From contig CAWIYC010000010.1 in assembly GCA_963840235.1 (NCBI GenBank), positions 1 to 59,716 of the forward strand: 59,716 nt of DNA, written 5' to 3'. A model generated the notes under the pieces. That model made no database searches. It was not told the origin of the DNA and saw only the letters and a list, made by a program, of their open reading frames with translations. How positions within the stretch are numbered: the first letter of the stretch is position 1; each line of letters starts with the position of its first letter. Source of the stretch: JBBRHQ01 sp963840235. GTDB lineage: Bacteria > Actinomycetota > Thermoleophilia > Solirubrobacterales > 70-9. Both the position numbers and the translations under genes were made by a program. Shown piece after piece: positions 1-7,951 of this stretch.

Positions 1-1
1 C

Positions 2-919
2 TCTGTCCTCGGCCCATACGCCTCGAGTGTGACCGGGACCGCAGGTCTGACCCATTACTGGCGTCTGGGAGAGCAGTCCGGAACGACCCTGAAGGACAGT
101 GCTGGAGACAGCGATGCGACCACGCAAGGCGGACCGACGCTGGGCGCTCAGAGCCCCCTGGTCGACGATCCGGACACGGCCGCAAGCTTCGACGGCACCA
201 ACGACACCGCCTCGGCGCAGCTCGACCTCTCGAACACGAGCACGATTACGGTCGAGTTCTGGATGAATTGGGACGCCTACGCCAACGACGACAGACTGGC
301 GATGGAGTTCACCCCCGGAATCACACGCCAGGCCCCGGAGGCTTCATCGTCGACCCCAACATCGCTTTCGGCAGCTTCTTCGTCGCCTTCGGTAGGGGCT
401 CCGCAACGACGCTACTTTCAACCGCCCGAGTGCGGCGAGTGGCATCACTACGCCATCGTGCTCGATTCGACGGCGCCGGGAGCGACTCAGATAACTCCCT
501 ACGTCGACGGTGACGCCATCCCCTACACAAAGATCGCCAGCGGCACGGGGGGAGGCCCGTTCGCGAACTCTTCACTCTCCTTCATGTCCCGGGCAGCCAA
601 CTCGCACTTCGGCGCCGGCGACCTCGACGAGGTGGCGATCTACAATCGGGCGCTCGACGCGGCGACAATGGCGGCGCACTACGACGCCCAGCAGTCCAAC
701 CAGTCCCCGACCGCCTCCTTCACGCTCGCCCCCAACCCGGTCTCCACCGGGGCCACGGTCAGCTTCAACGCCTCGGCCTCCTCCGACCCCGACGGCACGA
801 TCGCCAAATACGAGTGGGACCTCGACGGCAACGGCACCTTGAGACCGACACCGGGACCACGGCGACGACCAGCCGCTCCTACGCGGCCGCCGCCAACCTC
901 ACCCTCGGGCTGCGGGTGA
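2..919 (+). pseudogene. LamG/PKD surface protein, 5' part (frame-broken, open at window edge)
   Basis: This is the first part of a secreted adhesin-like protein. It contains a LamG (concanavalin-like) domain followed by the start of a PKD domain. The frame is open to the window edge, so the true N-terminus lies upstream. The sequence aligns closely with the second LamG/PKD unit just downstream, and that comparison exposes three frame breaks. The reading frame drops one base near 320-334, returns near 405-414, and drops again near 834-842. Between the first two breaks the matching residues (GGFIVDPN) lie in another frame. The last break reads out of frame to a stop at 919. LamG and PKD modules usually bind carbohydrate or mediate cell-surface contacts. 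The breaks may be real decay or assembly errors at a contig end. Confidence 0.7.
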
Positions 920-1240
920 CCGACAACAACGGCGCCACCGCGACCACGACCAGGGCGCTGACGGTGCAGAACAGGGCCCCGACCGCCTCCTTCACGCTCG
1001 CCCCCAACCCGGTCTCCACCGGGGCCACGGTCAGCTTCAACGCCTCGGCCTCCTCCGACCCCGACGGCACGATCGCCAAATACGAGTGGGACCTCGACGG
1101 CAACGGCTCATATGAGACCGACACCGGGACCACGGCGACGACCAGCCGCTCCTACGCGGCCGCCGCCAACCTCACCCTCGGGCTGCGGGTGACCGACAAC
1201 AACGGCGCCACCGCGACCACGACCAGGGCGCTGACGGTGC
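705..1240 (+). repeat. Two near-identical PKD-encoding DNA repeats
   Basis: Two copies of about 260 bp are almost identical at the nucleotide level, starting near 705 and 977. The offset is 272 bases at the left side of the repeat and 273 at the right side. The first copy has therefore lost exactly one base, near 834-842, where the second copy reads GGCTCATATGAG. Such close identity suggests recent duplication or ongoing gene conversion. Confidence 0.8.
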
Positions 1241-1938
1241 GCGGCTCCTATAACGCCGCCGTGCTCGGGACCACCGGCCTGATCGGCTACTGGCGCCTCG
1301 GGGAGACGTCGGGCACGGCCCTGGCAGACAGCATCGGCGCCAAGACCGCCACCGCGCAAGGGGGCGTCACCTTGGGCACGGCGAGCCCGTTTACCAACGA
1401 CCCCAACACCGCCGCTGGCTTCGACGGCATCAACGACGCCGCCAGGACCACCGCGATCAACCTCTCCGCCACCTCCCAGGTGACGATCGAGTTCTGGCTC
1501 AGGTGGACCTCGTTCTCCAACAACGACGACTTCGCGATGGAGTTCACCCCCAACTCCAACCAGAACAACGGCGGCTTCTTCATCGACCCCAACGCCAGCG
1601 CCACCAGCAACCGCTTCGGGGTCGGGATCGGCCGCAACGCGAGTCGCAACGCGGTCGTCTTCGCCCGCCCGAGCGCCGGCGTCTGGCACCACTACGCCTT
1701 CGTCCTCGACTCGGCCGCGCCGGCGGCGACGCAGATCATCCCCTACGTCGACGGGACCCCGGTCTCCTACGCCAAGGCGGGCAGCGGCACCGGCGCCGGT
1801 GCCTTCGCCAACTCCACCCTCAGCTTCATGTCGAGGAACGCTGCCTCCCTCTTCGGCGCCGGCGCCCTCGACGAAGTCGCGCTCTACAACACGAAGTTGA
1901 GCGCAGCCACGATCGCCCAGCATTACGCCGCCCGCTGA
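814..1938 (+). CDS. LamG/PKD surface protein, 3' part (frameshifted continuation)
   Basis: This continues the preceding fragment in the +1-related frame; the homologous reading resumes at about 841. It encodes the end of PKD domain 1, a second complete PKD domain (about 979-1239), and a second LamG domain (about 1250-1935). The PKD domains show the usual GxxVxFxA and YEWDLDG-type cores. The LamG part holds paired segments like YWRLGE and WHHYAFVLD, typical of LamG-like jellyroll domains. It has no start codon or ribosome site of its own, so it is unlikely to be translated alone. It probably belongs to one large exported protein with the 5' part. The C-terminus ends with the LamG fold and shows no LPXTG motif or membrane anchor. 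Confidence 0.65.
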   Translation: MGPRRQRHLETDTGTTATTSRSYAAAANLTLGLRVTDNNGATATTTRALTVQNRAPTASFTLAPNPVSTGATVSFNASASSDPDGTIAKYEWDLDGNGSYETDTGTTATTSRSYAAAANLTLGLRVTDNNGATATTTRALTVRGSYNAAVLGTTGLIGYWRLGETSGTALADSIGAKTATAQGGVTLGTASPFTNDPNTAAGFDGINDAARTTAINLSATSQVTIEFWLRWTSFSNNDDFAMEFTPNSNQNNGGFFIDPNASATSNRFGVGIGRNASRNAVVFARPSAGVWHHYAFVLDSAAPAATQIIPYVDGTPVSYAKAGSGTGAGAFANSTLSFMSRNAASLFGAGALDEVALYNTKLSAATIAQHYAAR

Positions 1939-2024
1939 GGCCGCTAACATCGCCCGCAGTTCGGGCGCCAACGGCAGAGCAGGGGAAATGAATGGGCGTC
2001 GCGGCCGTACCCAGGGAAGTAGTC

Positions 2025-2041
2025 GAAAGGAGACCGATTTG
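2025..2041 (+). promoter_or_regulatory. Ribosome binding site deciding a TTG start
   Basis: GAAAGGAG at 2025-2032 is followed by 6 bases and TTG at 2039. The same arrangement (GAAAGGAG at 3319-3326, 5 bases, TTG at 3332) precedes the next beta-helix gene. Together they support TTG starts for both exported proteins. Confidence 0.65.
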
Positions 2042-3196
2042 TCCGTCGGCCACCGCACAACACGCATAGGCCCTGTGCTCAGCCGCGCCGTAGGCGTCCT
2101 GGTACTGGCTGGTTTCATCGGAGCACCTGCGTTCGCCGCGGACGCCTCCCAGCGCCCCCATCGGGGCCGCTGCGCAAAGGTCGTGTCGAGCACTGAAGCC
2201 GCCAAGTCGGCCACTCGAGCGGCCAAGGGAGGGGCGGTTGTGTGTCTGGCCAACGGCTCCTACGGCCGTCTGTCGGTGAGGGCTTCCAAGGCTTCCAACG
2301 TCACCCTACGGGCACGGCACCCGGGGCGGGCGACCATCGCAGGGGCGACTCTTGCCGGTAGCCATCTCTCCCTGGCACGCTTCAACGTCACCAACTACAT
2401 AGACATCATGCCCGGGTCATCGGCGATGACGGTCAAGTTCAATCGCATCAGCGGCGGCCATTTCGGTGTCGACGCCGGCCCGACCACTACAACCTTCGTT
2501 TCCGACGCCACTATCCGGGGCAACAAATTCGTCGGGCCTTTCGGTGAGGACGCAATCCGCCTCAACCGTTACCACGACGGTCCTGACTCCAACCCATACG
2601 GAATCCTGATCGAGGGCAACGAGATCACCAACGTGCGCGAGAACGGCAACCACTCGGACTGCCTCCAGGCGGTCTGGCCCGGCGACGGCCTCTACTTCCG
2701 ACGCAACTACGTCCACGACAACCGCTGCCAAGGCTTCTTCGTCAAGGATCAGCCGACGCCGGTCTCGGACATCGTCTTCAGGCAGAACCTGATGCTGCGG
2801 AATGCCGCACCGTGCGACCCGCCCGGGTCCGGATGCGGGCCGCCGGCGATCTGGCAGGTCTTCGGCCCCCTGAACGGCATCTCGGTCACCCACAACACGA
2901 TCTGGACCCCGGGCAATGCCTCGCCGTTCACCCTGCGCGAGGGCCCGTTTGGGAGAGTGAAGATCAAGGACAACGTCATCTACCGCGCCTGGAGCGACTG
3001 GAGCGGCGGATTCCCCCACTACGCGGAGAGCAGCAACACCATCTGCAGGCGGGAGGGATCCTTCCCGGCGACGAGCCCGACGACGAGGAGAACCTGTTCA
3101 CCGGGGTTCGTCAAGCCGAGGAAGGACGACTACCGCCTTCGGCGCGGTGACAACGGCATCAGCTGGCGCCCGGCCAAGCAGCATTACGGGTTCTGA
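2039..3196 (+). CDS. Secreted right-handed parallel beta-helix protein
   Basis: This is an exported protein of about 385 residues, predicted to fold as a right-handed parallel beta-helix, the fold of polysaccharide lyases, epimerases and tailspikes. A TTG start at 2039 is favoured because GAAAGGAG lies 6 bases upstream. An upstream ATG at 1988 has no such site. The N-terminus has a basic stretch, a hydrophobic core (VGVLVLAGFIGAPAFA) and an AxA-type cleavage site. The body contains repeated beta-helix rungs, GNKFVGPFGEDAIRLNRYHD and a GFFVKDQ motif. It ends in WRPAKQHYGF. It is a paralogue of the C-terminal half of the next gene and of the protein at 17404-18591. Substrate and activity are unknown; a catalytic role on the surface glycan is an inference. 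Confidence 0.75.
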   Translation: MSVGHRTTRIGPVLSRAVGVLVLAGFIGAPAFAADASQRPHRGRCAKVVSSTEAAKSATRAAKGGAVVCLANGSYGRLSVRASKASNVTLRARHPGRATIAGATLAGSHLSLARFNVTNYIDIMPGSSAMTVKFNRISGGHFGVDAGPTTTTFVSDATIRGNKFVGPFGEDAIRLNRYHDGPDSNPYGILIEGNEITNVRENGNHSDCLQAVWPGDGLYFRRNYVHDNRCQGFFVKDQPTPVSDIVFRQNLMLRNAAPCDPPGSGCGPPAIWQVFGPLNGISVTHNTIWTPGNASPFTLREGPFGRVKIKDNVIYRAWSDWSGGFPHYAESSNTICRREGSFPATSPTTRRTCSPGFVKPRKDDYRLRRGDNGISWRPAKQHYGF

Positions 3197-3331
3197 GGAG
3201 CACGCGGCCGCCGCGCACGGTCGCTCCCATTGCCGCAGGCGGGCCCCGAACATGTGTCCACTCACTAGGACCGCTGTCGCACCGGGCCGCCGGGTCGCCG
3301 AATTGACGGCAACGACCCGAAAGGAGCGCGG

Positions 3332-6070
3332 TTGCCAGTCGCCGGCGGAGGGGGTTGGCCACAACGAATGCTGACTGCAGTGATCGCCGTCCTCGCGGTC
3401 GCCTTGGCGTGTGCGGGCTTCTCGCTCGCCTCAGGCGGAAAGCCGCGCTCGCTCGCCGCAGGCGGCACGCTGCGCTCGCTCGCTATAGGCGGCACGCTGC
3501 GCTCGCTCGCTATAGGCGGCACGCTGCGCTCGCTCGCCTCGCTCAGTTGCCACACCCGGCTTGAAGGGCGACTCACCCACGCCAAGCGCAGCCACATCAT
3601 GCGCACAGCCGACCCCACCCGCGCCAGGGCCGCCTGCAGGGCCCAGGCCGACAGGACCGCCCCGCAGACCTCGCTAACCAGCGGGCCGGCGGTGGAAACG
3701 ACCGACACCTCGGCCAGCTTCACCTTCAGATCGAGCGAGTCGAACTCCAGTTTCGAGTGCAGGCGCGACCGGGCCAACTGGCGGCGGTGCGCCTCCCCCC
3801 GTGCCTACGCTTCCCTCGCCACCGGCGAGCACACGTTCTCAGTCCGTGCCCGCGACGCAGCCGGGAACGTCGACCGCACACCGGCGGGGGAGACCTGGTC
3901 GATCACCTCGGAGCCGCCACCTGACACAAGCCCACCTGATACCTCGATCACCAACGGCCCTGCGGCGAGCACGACCAACACCTCGGCCAGCTTCTCCTTC
4001 GGCTCGAGCGAGGCCGGCTCGAGCTTCGCCTGCAGCCTCGACGGCGGCGCCTGGGCCTCGTGCAGCTCCCCCCGCGCCTACAGCGGCCTCACCCTCGGCG
4101 CTCACGGCTTCTCGGTCCGCGCCACCGACGCCGCCGGGAACCTCGACCAGACGCCGGCCCGGAGCGACTGGGTGATCGAAGTTCCACCGCCGCCCCCGCC
4201 CGACACGACGCCACCCGAGACCTCGATCACCAGCGGCCCTCCAGCGACGACCACCGACACCTTGGCCAGCTTCTCCTTCGACTCGAGCGAGCAGGGATCC
4301 AGCTTCGAGTGCAACCTCGACAGCGGTACCTGGGCATCCTGCGACTCGCCTTGGGCCTATGCGGACCTCACCATCGGCACTCACAGCCTCTCGGTCCGCG
4401 CCACCGACTCCGCCGGGAACCCGGACCAGACGCCGGCCCGGAGCGACTGGACCGTCGAGGCCCCTCCCCCGCCCGACACGACGCCACCCGAGACCTCGAT
4501 CACCAGCGGCCCTCCAGCGACGACCACCGACACCTCCGCCAGCTTCTCCTTCGGCTCGAGCGAGGCCGGCTCGAGCTTCGCCTGCAGCCTCGACGGCGGT
4601 GCCTGGGCATCCTGCGACTCGCCTTGGGCCTATGTGGATCTCACCATCGGCGCTCACGGCTTCTCGGTCCGCGCCACCGACTCCGCCGGGAACGTCGACC
4701 AGACGCCGGCCCGGAGCGACTGGGTGATCGAAGTTCCACCGCCGCCCCCGCCCGACACGACGCCACCTGAGACCTCGATCACGGACGGCCCTCCAGCGAG
4801 CACCACCAGCACCTCGGCCAGCTTCTCCTTCGACTCGAGCGAGGCCGGCTCGAGCTTCGCCTGCAGCCTCGACGGCGGCGCCTGGGCCTCGTGCAGCTCC
4901 CCCCGCGCCTACAGCGGCCTCACCCTCGGCGCTCACGGCTTCTCGGTCCGCGCCACCGACGCCGCCGGGAACCTCGACCCCAGCCCGGCGGCCCAGTCCT
5001 GGACGATCCAGCAGCAGACGCAATCGAGCTCCTGCACGACCACGGCCTCCAGTGCCGCAGGGGTGCAGCCGGCGATCAACGCCGCAGCCGCCGGCTCGGT
5101 CATCTGCCTCGCCGATGGCTCCTACGGCGGCCTCTCGCTGACCAGCTCAAAGCCGGTGACGGTGCGCGCCGCCAACCCGGGGGCAGCCTCGATCGCCGGC
5201 GCCAGCCTCGGCGGGCGCGGCGGCCTCACCCTGGCCCGCTTCCGCCTTCTGGGCGACGTCACCGTGCAGACCGGCTCGGCCGGGGTCAGCGTCGATCACA
5301 ACTTCTTCGACCAAAACGCCTACAACGGCTACGGGGTGATGGCCTGCCCCTCGACCTCGACGACCTGCGATGACATCTCGATCACCAACAACCGCTTCGT
5401 CGGCGAGTCCGAGGAGGACACGATCCGCGCCAACCGCTACCACGACGGCCCCGACGCCGACTCCTACGGCCTGCTGGTCGAGGGCAACGAGTTCACCGGC
5501 AACGTCGAGAAGGGCGGCCACAACGACGTCTTCCAGTCGGTCTGGGTCGGCGATCACCTCGTCTTCCGCAAGAACTACCTGCACGACTTCGGCGGGCAGG
5601 GATTCTTCGTCAAGGACCAGGCGAGCGCGATCGACGGTCTCGTCGCCGAGAACAACCTGATCGTTCGCCAGAACAAGCCCTGCGTCCCCAACACCCTCTG
5701 CCCCACCTGGCAACTCTCTCCCTTCCAGGTCTACGGCCCGCTGAGGAACGTCGACATCAATCACAACACCGTCTGGCCCACCGCCCCGGGCCAGAGCAAG
5801 GGCGGCGGACTGGCGGTGATGCGGAACGACATCTGGACCAGCGCCAGCGTCAGCAACAACGTCTTCGACGCCCTGGCGGTGATGGACGGCATCTCCATCG
5901 CCTCGGGCTCCAGCAACACCCGCTGCACATCGGGCGGAGGATGGCCGGGGCCACCTGGCACGACCACGGATTGCACCCCGGCATTCCTCGACCCGGCCGC
6001 CGGTGATTACCGCCAGGCCAGCGGCCGCGGCGTCGACTGGGTCCCCGCAGACCAGCACTACGGCCCCTGA
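3332..6070 (+). CDS. Secreted protein: 9-aa repeats, five Ig-like repeats, beta-helix domain
   Basis: This is a 912-residue exported protein. The TTG start at 3332 has a strong GAAAGGAG site; an ATG at 3368 lacks one. The order of parts is: signal peptide (about 13-33); four 9-residue repeats of the type GGTLRSLAI; five Ig-like repeats of about 90 residues (roughly 108-560) joined by proline-rich PPPPPDTTPPETS linkers; and a C-terminal parallel beta-helix of about 340 residues ending in WVPADQHYGP. Each Ig-like unit carries two cysteines (FxCSLDGG, WASC). The beta-helix half is paralogous to the preceding gene. Inferred role: a surface-displayed glycan-binding or glycan-modifying protein in which the Ig-like stalk projects the beta-helix. 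Repeat number may vary between strains. Confidence 0.8.
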   Translation: MPVAGGGGWPQRMLTAVIAVLAVALACAGFSLASGGKPRSLAAGGTLRSLAIGGTLRSLAIGGTLRSLASLSCHTRLEGRLTHAKRSHIMRTADPTRARAACRAQADRTAPQTSLTSGPAVETTDTSASFTFRSSESNSSFECRRDRANWRRCASPRAYASLATGEHTFSVRARDAAGNVDRTPAGETWSITSEPPPDTSPPDTSITNGPAASTTNTSASFSFGSSEAGSSFACSLDGGAWASCSSPRAYSGLTLGAHGFSVRATDAAGNLDQTPARSDWVIEVPPPPPPDTTPPETSITSGPPATTTDTLASFSFDSSEQGSSFECNLDSGTWASCDSPWAYADLTIGTHSLSVRATDSAGNPDQTPARSDWTVEAPPPPDTTPPETSITSGPPATTTDTSASFSFGSSEAGSSFACSLDGGAWASCDSPWAYVDLTIGAHGFSVRATDSAGNVDQTPARSDWVIEVPPPPPPDTTPPETSITDGPPASTTSTSASFSFDSSEAGSSFACSLDGGAWASCSSPRAYSGLTLGAHGFSVRATDAAGNLDPSPAAQSWTIQQQTQSSSCTTTASSAAGVQPAINAAAAGSVICLADGSYGGLSLTSSKPVTVRAANPGAASIAGASLGGRGGLTLARFRLLGDVTVQTGSAGVSVDHNFFDQNAYNGYGVMACPSTSTTCDDISITNNRFVGESEEDTIRANRYHDGPDADSYGLLVEGNEFTGNVEKGGHNDVFQSVWVGDHLVFRKNYLHDFGGQGFFVKDQASAIDGLVAENNLIVRQNKPCVPNTLCPTWQLSPFQVYGPLRNVDINHNTVWPTAPGQSKGGGLAVMRNDIWTSASVSNNVFDALAVMDGISIASGSSNTRCTSGGGWPGPPGTTTDCTPAFLDPAAGDYRQASGRGVDWVPADQHYGP
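3431..3538 (+). repeat. 27-bp minisatellite, four units, in frame
   Basis: Four adjacent 27-base units begin at 3431, 3458, 3485 and 3512. The last three are nearly identical (core GGCGGCACGCTGCGCTCGCT). They encode the 9-residue repeat xGGTLRSLA directly after the signal peptide. Because 27 is divisible by 3, changes in copy number would alter stalk length without breaking the frame. Confidence 0.9.
3661..5010 (+). repeat. Five tandem Ig-like-domain DNA repeats (~270 bp each)
   Basis: Five consecutive segments encode the DTSITNGP...WASC...GFSVRATDAAGN type of domain, starting near 3661, 3931, 4200, 4475 and 4755. Units 2-5 share long identical nucleotide stretches, for example around 4015-4140, 4560-4700 and 4850-4980. 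Unit 1 is more diverged. The pattern suggests repeated duplication or homogenisation of the later units. Confidence 0.85.
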
Positions 6071-6105
6071 GGGCCCCCGGTGGCGGCAAAAGCCGCTCTG
6101 GGCCC
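6071..6105 (+). terminator. Hairpin after the beta-helix gene
   Basis: Just after the stop codon at 6070, GGGCCC at 6071-6076 can pair with GGGCCC at 6100-6105. Inside this, GCGGC and GCCGC flank an AAAA loop. No long T run follows. It is a plausible terminator or mRNA-stabilising hairpin between the exported-protein gene and the next gene. Confidence 0.45.
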
Positions 6106-6121
6106 AAAGCGTTGATTTCAT

Positions 6122-7951
6122 GTGAGCGCGAACGACGCGACCGTCGCCGCGGCCGGGCCAACGCGTACCCGTCTGCACGCCTTGGCGCATTCGGCCGACG
6201 CCAGGGCGATCGCCGGCCTGGCCTTCCTGATCACCCTGCTGGCTGCGATCAGCTGGCGCAAGTGGGGCACCCCTGAGATAGACGCGGGCTCAGAGCTCAC
6301 GACTGCCGCTCAGGCGGTCCACGGCCACCTGCCCTACGAAGACGTCCGGTACTTCTACGGGCCACTCGGCATCTACACCCTGACCGGGGCTTTCAAGCTC
6401 TTCGGGACCAGCCTCTCGACCGCCTACGCGCTCGGGATGGTCCTGACCGTGGGCATCAGCGGCACCTTCTACACGCTCGCCCGCCAGTTGCTGCGTCCGC
6501 TCGCAGCGGCACTCTCAACCGCGGTTCTGGTGGCGATCGGCTTCTCCGGCACCCAGTTCAACTTCGTCCTTCCACACACCAACTCCGCCACCTTCGGACT
6601 GCTGTTGCTGTTGCTGGCGTTGCTGGCGCTGACCCGCGGGCGGCCCTTCCTGGCGGGCATCGCGATTGGCCTTGCGGGACTGACGCGGGTCGAGTTCGCC
6701 GCCGCCGCGGGACTCGTCGGGCTCGCCTGGCTGGCTGGCGTCTGGCGCACCGAGGGCCGGGAGGCCTCGCTGCGGATGGCCGCCTGGATGGTCGGCCCGG
6801 CGATCGTGATCCCAGTCGCGGTGCTGGGCGCGCTGGCGGCAAGCGTCGGTGCCGACCGCCTCCTTTGGCAGAACCTCTGGCCGGTCGACTTCCTGCGCAA
6901 GGCCGGCTTCAATGCTTACCGCGAGTGGACACCCTTCGACCTCGCTAGCGTCGCCTCCTCCCTCGCCCGTGGCGCCGTCTACGTATCGCTGCTGGCCGCC
7001 CTGGTCGCAACGGCCGTCAAGCTCCACGGGGCCCGCGGGACGGAACGCCTGCGGGCGCTGTGGCCGCTCGCAGGCGCCCTGCTGGCAATCGCGCTCCTGG
7101 TTGGGGCCTGGCGCGCTTCGGGTGTCTTCGATGGCGCCCGCACCGCAGTCCAGGAGGAGACCGGACAGCTGATCCTCGGCATGAGTTGGCTGCCGATCCT
7201 CTCGCTGGTGGCGGCGGCGCTGGTGGTCTACCGCTTCGCGCGGCGGGAGCGTGCCCCCCTTTCAGGCTCCTGGCCGCTCGACCTGGCGCTCGCCGGCAGC
7301 GCGGTCCTGCTCTGCTCGCGCGCTTACGACGAGTTCACGATGTCCTCCGCAGCCCCCTACTACGCCGCCCCGGCCGTGCTGCTGCTCGGCCTCCTGCACC
7401 AGCGTCTGGGCGACCGTTGGCCGGTCGCCAGGCCGGCTGTGATGGCGGCGCTGGGAGCGGTCGCGGCGGGCATCGCCCTCTATGCGGCCGTTGCCCTCTA
7501 TCCGGACAAAACCACCGTCATCCACTCCGCGGCGGGCACCTACGTCGGTGACGATCGCAGCGCCCCCGTGGAGCAGGAGGCGATCGACTTCGTGCGCGCT
7601 CACACGGCGCCCGGCGAACCGGTACTGGCGCTCCCCGCCGATGCCGGCATCTACTTCCTAGCCGATCGCCCGACGCCGCTCTACGAGAACATGTTCCTCC
7701 CCGGCCTGCTCGACTCCCGCGCCGACGAGCGGGCCGCGATCGCCCGCCTCAGGCGCGAAGGCGTGCGCTACGCACTCCTCAGCACGCGGGACACCTCGGC
7801 ATTCGACGTCGGGCGCTTCGGCACCGGCTATGACCGCCTGCTGGCCCGCTACCTCCGCTCAGGGCGGCTGGTCGCCACCATCGGGGACCCGAGCGCGGCA
7901 CCCGGCGGCGGCAACCCGTCGCGGGGCTTCCGCGTCTACGCGCTACGGTGA
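6122..7951 (+). CDS. Multi-membrane-spanning glycosyltransferase (GT39/ArnT-like)
   Basis: This is a 609-residue integral membrane protein with about a dozen hydrophobic segments. It has an early acidic loop (EIDAGSE, then YEDVRYFYGPLG) typical of GT-C fold enzymes that use polyprenyl-phosphate sugars. The soluble C-terminal part (about 470-609) resembles the extracytoplasmic domain of such proteins (DKTTVIHSAAGTYVGDD, PADAGIYFLADRP). The start is GTG at 6122. The stop overlaps the GTG of the next gene (GTGA at 7948), so the two are probably translated together. It could transfer sugars to exported proteins, glycan or lipid; the acceptor cannot be told from sequence. Confidence 0.65.
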   Translation: MSANDATVAAAGPTRTRLHALAHSADARAIAGLAFLITLLAAISWRKWGTPEIDAGSELTTAAQAVHGHLPYEDVRYFYGPLGIYTLTGAFKLFGTSLSTAYALGMVLTVGISGTFYTLARQLLRPLAAALSTAVLVAIGFSGTQFNFVLPHTNSATFGLLLLLLALLALTRGRPFLAGIAIGLAGLTRVEFAAAAGLVGLAWLAGVWRTEGREASLRMAAWMVGPAIVIPVAVLGALAASVGADRLLWQNLWPVDFLRKAGFNAYREWTPFDLASVASSLARGAVYVSLLAALVATAVKLHGARGTERLRALWPLAGALLAIALLVGAWRASGVFDGARTAVQEETGQLILGMSWLPILSLVAAALVVYRFARRERAPLSGSWPLDLALAGSAVLLCSRAYDEFTMSSAAPYYAAPAVLLLGLLHQRLGDRWPVARPAVMAALGAVAAGIALYAAVALYPDKTTVIHSAAGTYVGDDRSAPVEQEAIDFVRAHTAPGEPVLALPADAGIYFLADRPTPLYENMFLPGLLDSRADERAAIARLRREGVRYALLSTRDTSAFDVGRFGTGYDRLLARYLRSGRLVATIGDPSAAPGGGNPSRGFRVYALR

